From Distichodus sexfasciatus (lineage: Eukaryota; Chordata; Actinopteri; Characiformes; Distichodontidae): a DNA stretch of 64,000 nt. Under the pieces are notes generated by a model. It was not told the DNA's origin. It made no database searches and saw only the letters and a list, made by a program, of their open reading frames with translations. A program made the translations under genes and the position numbers. The stretch is from the NCBI GenBank assembly GCA_032718565.1, contig JAVGVS010000167.1, forward strand, positions 449,833 to 513,832, read 5' to 3'. This document shows, piece by piece, positions 59,601 through 64,000 of the stretch. Numbering within the stretch: the first letter of the stretch is position 1; every line of letters begins with the position of its first letter.

Positions 59601-62600
59601 TTTAACACTCACCAGCTTTCTTCAAATTCCCGTCTGGACAAACTCCAGTGCTCACTCCTCAACGCGGTGCGTGAACACAGGCCTCGAGACGCGGTGATTT
59701 TTGAAAAGAGCCCCGCCCCCTCTGACAGTAACGTAACATGTTGAGTTATCTTTGCTAATCATGATTATTGCACTGCACAATGTTGAAAACTATTACAAAC
59801 AGCTTATTCTGGTTTAGTAATTAGACACTGTTTTTACAAAACACGAAAGAATAATTAATCATTACTAAATAGTTTATGTTGAGACAAAATCCGGGTTTAC
59901 AGTGTACATAATGCCTCCAGTTCAGTCAGGTTCGATGGCTTCCGGGCATGGACAGCCTGCTTCAACTCAGTCCATACAGTTTCAATGATGTTCAGGTCTG
60001 GGGACTGGGATGGCCATTCAAGAACATTGTACTTGTGCCTCTGCATAAATTCCTTAGTAGATTTTGAGCGGTGCTTTGGATCATTGGCGTGCTGAAACAT
60101 CCAACCCTGGCGTAACTTCAACTTTGTGACTGACTCTAGAACATTCTTTCCACCAAATTTTACTGTTGGCAGCAAGTTCTTCTCCTGGAATGCTGTGTAT
60201 TTTTTTCACCATACATAGCGCCTTTGGTTATGACCAAATAACTCTATCTTAGTCTCATCTGTCCACAGTATTTTTTTTCCAGAATATTTTTGGCTTGTCC
60301 AGATGCTCTTTTGCATACCTCATCCGGCTCTTCTTTTTGCGCATCACCCTTCCACTGAGCTGTTCCTGGTGCAAAGTGTGCTGCGGACTGTGGAACGATG
60401 TACAATGACACCATCAGCAGCCAGATGTTGTTGTAGCTCTCTGGAGGTGGTCTGTGGTTTGTCTGTGACAATTCTAACCAGTCTTTGCCTGTGCCTTAGA
60501 GATATTTTCCTGGCCTACAACATCTTTTCTTCACAAGGACTGTTCCTGTGTCCTTCTATTTCCTAACTACATTTCTGACTATTGAGACAGACAGTCCAAA
60601 CCTTTGTGATAATCTTTTGTACCCTTCTCCTAATTCATAAAAATGCATTATCTTAGTTTTTAAGTCAGTAGAGAGTTCTTCAAAGGTTCCCATGTTGCCA
60701 CTCTCTAAGAGGAAACCAAGGACAAGTACCATTATCAATTTATATCTGTTAAACCATTTTTTTTAAAGTTGCAGCTGTCTTTGTAGTTTAAGGTATAATG
60801 AGCTAATTAAATGAATTTAGTGCTGCAAACTGTCAGTATTAAATGACTGCAGGTCTTCAAAGTAATGCAAGTGAGAGGGGGCCCAAAATATTGCACATCC
60901 CATTTTTCAAACTTTATTTATTTCATACAACTCAATAATGCTGCATTGAGAATTTTGGTCTGATAAACATCCCCTTGTCTATATATCACTAGAAAAAAAA
61001 ACACATCTTGCTGTGATCTTCTCTTACGAAGACAGAGCTAATTATCATGCAACCTCGGAGGGGTCCCCAGACTTTTGCATAGCACTGTATATAATTGTGT
61101 ATCGTCTGCAAAACAATGAAAGCTAATTCCATGCTTACGAATAACTGAGCCTAAAGGTAGCATGTACAGCGAAAACAGCAAGGGACCTAAAACTGATCCT
61201 GGTGGTATTCCATATTTCACCTCGATGTGTTCTGAGGAATCTCTATTTATATTCATATACTGATAGCGGTCAGAAAGGTAGGATCTGAACCAAGAGAGGG
61301 CCACTCCCCTGATACCAACATGTTCAAGTCTATGTAGGAGAATGGTATGATCTACAGTATCAAAGGCAGCACTAAGATCAAGCAGCACTAGGAGCGAGGC
61401 ACAGCCCTGATCAGCAGATAAGAGGAGATCATTCACTACTTTTAGCAGAGCAGTCTCTGTGCTATGGTTGGCTCTAAACCCAGACTGAAATCTTTCATAA
61501 ATCTGGTTTTCCTGCAAAAATGAGGTTAGTTGACTGGCTACAACTTTCTCTATTATTTTGGAGATAAATGGGAGACAGTCTGGCTATTAGTCAGCTTGGA
61601 TACCATGTTAAATAAAAATCTAGGATTGTTTCTGTTATTTTCAGTTAGCAATGAGAGATATTCTGATTTAGCAGCTCTAAGAGCCTTTTTATAGTTTCCC
61701 ATAGCATCTTTCCATGCTACTTCAAATACCACTAATCTAGTTTGTCGCCACTTACGTTCGAGTTTCCTTGTCTCTTATTTTAAACTACGTAAGTGGTCAT
61801 TATACCAAGGGGAAGTTTTATTTTCTCTTATCTTTTTCATTTTTAATGGAGCAATGTTATCTAAGGTGGAACGAAGTGTAAATGTTAGATAATCCGTATT
61901 ACTCTCAAATTCAGCAAGATTAGACATTTCCCCGTCAGGAATGACAGATCAGGGAGATGATCAATAAAATTACTAGCTGTATCAGAAGTGATCGTACAGA
62001 AGCGAGTTGTGGAATTTATATTTAGACTAAGGTAAAAATCAAATGTAATAAGATGGAGGTCAGAAATAATACTGGTCTGAGGCAGTACTGTTACATTATC
62101 TACATTAAGACCAAACGATAGGATTAAATCAAGGGTGTTACCACTTGCTCCACCTGGTCCGCAGTGAGCGCTGATGGACAGAGCCAGTGCTGGGCGCGCA
62201 AATCTGCCCGCATTCTACACCAGTTGCCACAAGAGTGCATGGAAAAATGCACAGACAACGTCAGGAGCAAGGTTAACACGAGTTGGAGGGGTTCCTTTAG
62301 TGATTATTATGTTGTGTAAATTGTTAAAAACTGTACAATGTACATAATAAATAAAGAGGAGGTGTGTTTAAACTTTTCACTGGTATTGTGTGTAACATGA
62401 CCCTTTTTTCCACCAGGTACGACTCTCTAACTGGTGTACCATCATGTCAGAGAGCACTGGCTTTCGAAAAAGGAAGTGTTTTATTCAACATTGGGGCACT
62501 TTACACTCAAATCGGTGCAAGGCAAGACCGGTCCACACTGTCTGGCCTTCATGATGCTATAGATGCCTTCCAGAGAGCCGCTGGTACCATATTTTATTAA

Positions 62601-64000
62601 TTTATTGCTAATAGTTTTGTCAGTGCTTTCGTCTGATCGGGCGCGGGTTTGTAGTTGTACATTTTTGTACAGTTGTACAAGTGTTGTACATTTTGACCTT
62701 AATATTGATCTATTATTAATGACTGCTTCCCACAACTGTTTGATAGTCCAATATGTAGAACGTTTTGCCTTTTAGTATTGAGCACGGAACTTGAGTACAC
62801 CCAACGGCATGTAAGAAATATAATTTTCCCTTATGACATTTATATATTTTTTTCAGGATAACACTTAGTTGACTAATTTCGTGCAAGTAAAACTGTGCAG
62901 ATCTATTTTGATTTTGACTTCTAAAAACTCTCTGATTGTTTGTCATTCAGTAAGATGCATCGCTTTTGGGAAACCACCCCTAATACATTTATAAAGATCA
63001 TTGTTTTTTAAGCAAATGTATTTAACACTTAAAAATTTAATATTAGAGATAAAATATGTTTTTTATTAATTACGATAATCTATTTAGGAAACCACAATGG
63101 GGCAATGTTAAGGTTTTAGGCCATGTATTACAGCTCATTTGCTCATTCACAATCTTGTCTGCTTTCTTTATATGATATTAGTGGTGCTTTCTTAAATGCC
63201 ACTATAAACAAACATGCCTTTGTAATTTACATAATGAAGGATACTGACAATATATAGTCGAAATGTCAATATATACTTTTAATTATCTGGAAAATACACT
63301 TTCAGCTCAGCAAACAAATTTTCATTTCAAGCCACTTTTTCCAACAGGTTCTTTTCTCTACTTGCAAGAGAATTTTTCTAATGCTCCCAGCCTAGACATG
63401 AGCTGTCCTGCACTGAGCATGCTCGTTCGCCTCATGGTCGCTCAGGTAAAGAACATTAATGTTACTTTTAATTACTTTTTAATGAAATATTTATATTATA
63501 ATTACAGGCACTGATTAAACGTTGAGGAATCACGCAAGCTCCTATCATGGCCATATACAAGTGTACAAATATATAACGTCTGTTTTTAGCTGAATGTGCA
63601 GCATGTTTCATAATGCATTCTGACAAAGATATATATTTTAAATTTTGCTCTGTAGGTTCAGGAATGTATTTTTGAGAGGGTCCCACAAACTATGCAGGAG
63701 GATGATCTCATGTCAAACCTGCAGGCAGCTCAAGAGGCAGCACGGGTACACGCATACACACAAATCTAATATTAAACAAATAGACAAAACAGATTTTTTT
63801 TCAATTCAGAAGTCTAGTGAATGATGCTTTATATGCTGTGGAATATGTGTTTTAGGTTTCAGATGTGTATTCCCTGGTGCTGCAGGCCATGTCAGTGCCT
63901 TTGCTGAAGGATTATGTTCCATTTTCGTGGCTCTTTGTCGTTCAGGTCAAAACTCAGCACTTCAGAGCCTTGGCTCATTATTACGCTGCTGTCGCACTGT
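47665..64000 (+). CDS. rhpn1: Rhophilin-1, exons 1-10 (runs off the right edge)
   Basis: A Rho-GTP-binding scaffold with HR1, BRO1 and PDZ domains. Exons: 47665-47739, 48028-48143, 48383-48511, 48604-48679, 48945-49022, 49188-49312, 62417-62583, 63348-63445, 63656-63745, 63856-64000+; the frame stays open for 366 aa. The HR1 Rho-binding coiled coil covers about residues 26-107 (RSKLQQRRAKLNQQINREL, RLRTGAENLYRATTN, NLQLLKEELEELNSSME). The BRO1 domain starts about residue 112 (VPMIPLGLKETKEI) and continues past the edge (AMRTPSRNDAGLELL, YDSLTGVPSCQRALAFEKGS, FNIGALYTQIGARQDRS, AIDAFQRAAG). It is called RHPN1 rather than RHPN2 because AMRTPSRN, QRALAFEKGSVLFNIGAL and SNLQLLKEELEEL follow RHPN1, and because of linkage to naprt. 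The C-terminal BRO1 part and the PDZ domain lie outside. Confidence 0.96.
47810..47960 (-). repeat. DNA-transposon fragment in rhpn1 intron 1
   Basis: CAGTATTTGGTGTGACCACC and CTTTGCCTTTAAAACAGCAT form a motif I recognise as part of a widespread fish Tc1-like repeat. It is short and has no ends. Confidence 0.45.
49329..49657. repeat. 21-bp minisatellite, plus orientation
   Basis: Units of GATATATATGGAATGAAACCT with a frequent variant ending AAAGCAG, alternating in part as a 42-bp higher-order unit. The last units (after 49580) are degenerate. Confidence 0.93.
49803..49988 (-). other. 61-codon open frame in the core of the minisatellite element
   Basis: Starts MASKAREIVLSLLDNNEFID and continues IAQTCSNNVTPVPNTFERVD, with an amphipathic helix-like start and no known domain. 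On the minus strand it opens 60 bp before the CpG-rich patch. It could be a leader exon of a mobile-element ORF. Function unknown. Confidence 0.3.
50292..50558. repeat. 21-bp minisatellite, minus orientation
   Basis: Units of CATTCCATATATATCNGNTTT, the reverse complement of the unit at 49329-49657, about twelve copies. Later units carry CATTCAATATATATC. Confidence 0.93.
50580..50612. repeat. (AC)n(AT)n microsatellite
   Basis: ACACAC run followed by ATATAT run, just outside the minisatellite element. Confidence 0.9.
50890..51106. repeat. Inverted pair of Tc1-like ends around an AT/AC microsatellite
   Basis: 50900-50945 is the reverse complement of 51059-51102 (shared AATTATTCTATCAATTGTG and GTTGCACTC). 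The termini with GTTGCACTC face inward to the (TA)n/(CA)n run 50960-51058. Either a MITE-like palindrome or two truncated elements. Confidence 0.7.
51128..52740 (-). mobile_element. Near full-length Tc1/mariner element with ~225-bp inverted repeats
   Basis: Ends CACAGTTGTGCTCATAAG (51128) and its exact reverse complement (to 52740), followed by TA. The inverted repeats extend about 225 bp and contain inner direct copies of AGTTTACATACCC / TTTACATACCCC (51147 and 51330; mirrored at 52538 and 52714), the IR/DR architecture where transposase binds twice per end. Confidence 0.93.
51348..52341 (-). pseudogene. Tc1 transposase, lightly broken
   Basis: Minus strand: MGKAKELSKDLREKVVELYK, IKKWKIRGSVETKP (paired-like domain, 52341-52170), ATTARKIVRDAKKTPQITSG, RRHLKKDGVHCRIAKRKPLL (52100-51990), then a frame change near 51905-51930 and NKTYDERYTIPTVKHGGGSL and MFWGCVSYKGT. 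A stop at 51765 breaks the link to VRIDGKMNAVSYQKILEENL, TFQHDNDPKHKAKS, EWPSQSPDLNIIEPLWEDLN (the last acidic residue is E or D) and the C-terminus at 51348. The motifs DDE-type D, D and E are near intact. Fewer breaks than in any other copy in the window. Confidence 0.92.
52778..54170 (-). mobile_element. Tc1/mariner element of a second family
   Basis: Inverted ends with CTCAAAAAATTAGAATATCA: forward at 52786 and reverse complement ending near 54163. It stands 40 bp from the end of the preceding Tc1, separated only by TA/TG repeats. Confidence 0.88.
52988..53840 (-). pseudogene. Tc1 transposase relic, second family
   Basis: Minus strand: FPQSVMIWGAMTSAGVGLLC, NVAIYQEILEHFMLPSADKL, FIFQQDLAPAHTAKG (second Asp), VLDWPANSPDLNPIEN (third acidic residue) at 53310-53030, then a frame change. 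Upstream parts (53706-53500) include ALHKEWTEAGVSASRATTHR and ILDIGYKWCIPR in another frame. Inactive. Confidence 0.9.
54230..55500. mobile_element. Palindromic element with long inverted arms
   Basis: The left arm (about 54360-54620) is the reverse complement of the right arm (55200-55455): both contain AAATATTTATTTC/AGAAAATA-type sequence, ATTTTCAATT(G/T)ATCA/ATTAG and the block TGAGCTGC-TACATTT. A spacer contains the CpG-rich block 54660-54690 (GCGCTGCGCGCGCGTTCC). The left end has GATGGGGCGGTACCAC followed by CCGATACCGATAC-type repeats, typical of a widespread fish hAT-like repeat. It is related to 21990-23112. No transposase seen. Boundaries uncertain. Confidence 0.6.
55665..55805. repeat. 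TCTTGGTC-rich low-complexity repeat
   Basis: Many irregular copies of TCTTGGTC/TCTGGTC with TCTTGATC variants. This kind of sequence is found at one end of dispersed fish DNA repeats. It may be the outer end of the preceding element. Confidence 0.65.
56880..57452 (-). mobile_element. Solo LTR with 5-bp target duplication, inside the LINE
   Basis: Ends TGTCACG...CATGACA on this strand (TG...CA either way), flanked on both sides by GGTGC (56875-56879 and 57453-57457). The polyadenylation signal AATAAA is on the minus strand (near 56935), so the LTR is read on the minus strand. Length 573 bp. Related to the older copy at 22130-22645. No internal region remains. Confidence 0.9.
57455..57776 (-). 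pseudogene. LINE ORF2 segment after the catalytic motif
   Basis: Minus strand: MLSFQDAEKLVNVFIISRLD, YCNVLFSGCPNRSLNNLQLV, QNAAARVLTKTKKYDHITPI, SSLHWLPVKFHVSYKILLLS. This is the RT thumb and downstream part of the L2 type. The very segment missing from copy 1 ends at the HWLP in this stretch. Confidence 0.85.
58210..60738 (-). pseudogene. Tc1 transposase, split by a 1.56-kb insertion
   Basis: Minus strand: MGTFEELSTDLKTKIMHFYE and YKRLSQRFGLSVSIVRNVVR (60690-60560); AKRSSGQ-like and frame-broken middle (60470-60180); LRQGWMFQHANDPKHRSKST (second Asp), YNVLEWPSQSPDLNIIETVW (60130-59980), ELEALC ending at the insertion (59905); then beyond it EEWSKIPPTRIQGLVSGYRR and LQAVISAKGDSTKY and a stop (58345-58230). 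The frame continues across the insertion. Confidence 0.9.
58349..59904 (-). mobile_element. 1.56-kb element with short inverted ends and gene-like splice signals
   Basis: Left end ACTGTAATCCCAGATT and right end (minus strand) ACTGTAAACCCGGATT form ~16-bp imperfect inverted repeats; a TAC target duplication is possible (58346-58348, 59905-59907). The right third is CpG-rich with a GC box (CCCCGCCCCC at 59711). On the minus strand a possible exon ends GAAAGCTG then GTGAGT (donor at about 59613), and an acceptor TTTGCAG precedes a short Glu/Val-rich last exon (GSGEDEVEVEVL then stop, about 59046-59008). A CpG promoter plus intron plus coding tail suggests a captured host gene or a mobile gene. 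Family not recognised. Confidence 0.55.
61575..62143 (-). pseudogene. LINE ORF2 5' part of copy 2 (endonuclease end and linker)
   Basis: Minus strand: LILSFGLNVDNVTVLPQTS and IISDLHLITFDF (endonuclease end, 62125-62040), then the linker with LTSTLRSTL-like, WYNDHLRSLK-like and FLFNMVSKLT (to 61590), broken by stops. It is too damaged to show as an open frame. Sequence to the right of 62143 (to 62400) is not LINE and is unassigned intron. Confidence 0.8.
62600..63330. other. rhpn1 intron 7, no nested feature recognised
   Basis: AT-rich sequence between exons 7 and 8 with no transposon or RNA gene recognised. Confidence 0.5.

Larger units (their letters stand above)
58008..61087 (-). mobile_element. 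Tc1/mariner element inserted in LINE ORF2, itself interrupted
   Basis: Inverted ends: TAGTGCTATGTAAAAGTTTG at 58008 and, on the minus strand from 61087, CAGTGCTATGCAAAAGTCTG. TA dinucleotides lie on both sides (58006-58007, 61088-61089). Removing it restores the LINE reading FADDTQLY-ISAKPEDRQQ. A 1.56-kb element at 58349-59904 interrupts its transposase. Confidence 0.9.
55965..62143 (-). mobile_element. L2-type LINE copy 2, with nested insertions
   Basis: Same family as 4796-8010, in reverse. The 3' end is at 55965 (reverse complement of GCGCTATATAAATAAATCTG). The 5' end is truncated inside the endonuclease at about 62143. Its parts: endonuclease end and linker (62143-61575), RT (61573-61089, with FQSGFRANHSTETALLKV, LDLSAAFDTVDHTIL, GIPPGSVLGPLLFSLYMLPL and the catalytic FADD at about 61112), then RT continued (58004-57455, NVFIISRLDYCNVLFSGC and LQLVQNAAARVLTKTKK), the C-terminus (56879-56640) and 3' UTR. 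Interrupted by the Tc1 at 58008-61087 and the LTR at 56880-57452. A deletion of about 0.45 kb relative to copy 1 lies at 61573. Confidence 0.9.

Noticed and set aside
21..64000. CRISPR arrays, operons, bacterial promoters or ribosome binding sites
   Set aside because: The DNA is eukaryotic. The regular repeats found are minisatellites without unique spacers.

Overview
The window is vertebrate nuclear DNA, almost certainly from a teleost fish. Genes are split by GT-AG introns. The four recognisable genes (arhgap39, c8orf82, naprt, rhpn1) have human orthologues that all map to 8q24.3. The repeats (several Tc1/mariner families, hAT elements, L2-type LINEs ending in short TGAATT-like tails, tRNA-derived SINEs, solo LTRs) are a fish repertoire. 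The order or species cannot be told from the sequence alone. A run of 10 N at 445-454 is an assembly gap beside a TC/AC microsatellite.

Layout: 1-31 kb holds one identified coding exon, of arhgap39 on the minus strand (3902-4288, the WW-domain exon), and the presumed large 5' intron to its right. That intron is full of transposons: a Tc1 element (4519-9168) interrupted by an L2-type LINE, a hAT element with an 8-bp target duplication (9898-10749) sitting between ~250-350 bp inverted arms, two adjacent 30-bp-period minisatellites with open frames (15.5-16.4 kb), a BED/hAT-like transposase relic (16.6-17.25 kb), MITEs and SINEs. A CpG-dense stretch with two perfect CRE sites (29.6-31.4 kb) lies to the left of c8orf82 and may be a two-way promoter.

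31.4-41 kb is the compact gene part: c8orf82 (3 exons, 228 aa, complete) and naprt (13 exons, 540 aa, complete), both on the plus strand. 41-47.6 kb is intergenic, with a solo LTR (target duplication ATTAG), a Tc1 relic, a LINE reverse-transcriptase relic and a small PIF/Harbinger relic. 47.7-64 kb is the first ten exons of rhpn1 (plus strand), which runs off the right edge inside its BRO1 domain. Rhpn1 intron 6 is about 13.1 kb and is mostly transposons: an unusual element flanked by opposed 21-bp minisatellite arrays, two Tc1 elements in a row, a palindromic element, and a four-layer nest (L2-type LINE containing a solo LTR and a Tc1, the Tc1 itself containing a 1.56-kb element with gene-like splice signals).

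The genes are not a functional operon. They are a conserved linkage group with separate jobs: Rho-GTPase control (arhgap39 as a GAP, rhpn1 as a Rho-binding scaffold), NAD synthesis from nicotinate (naprt), and a small probably mitochondrial protein of unknown function (c8orf82).
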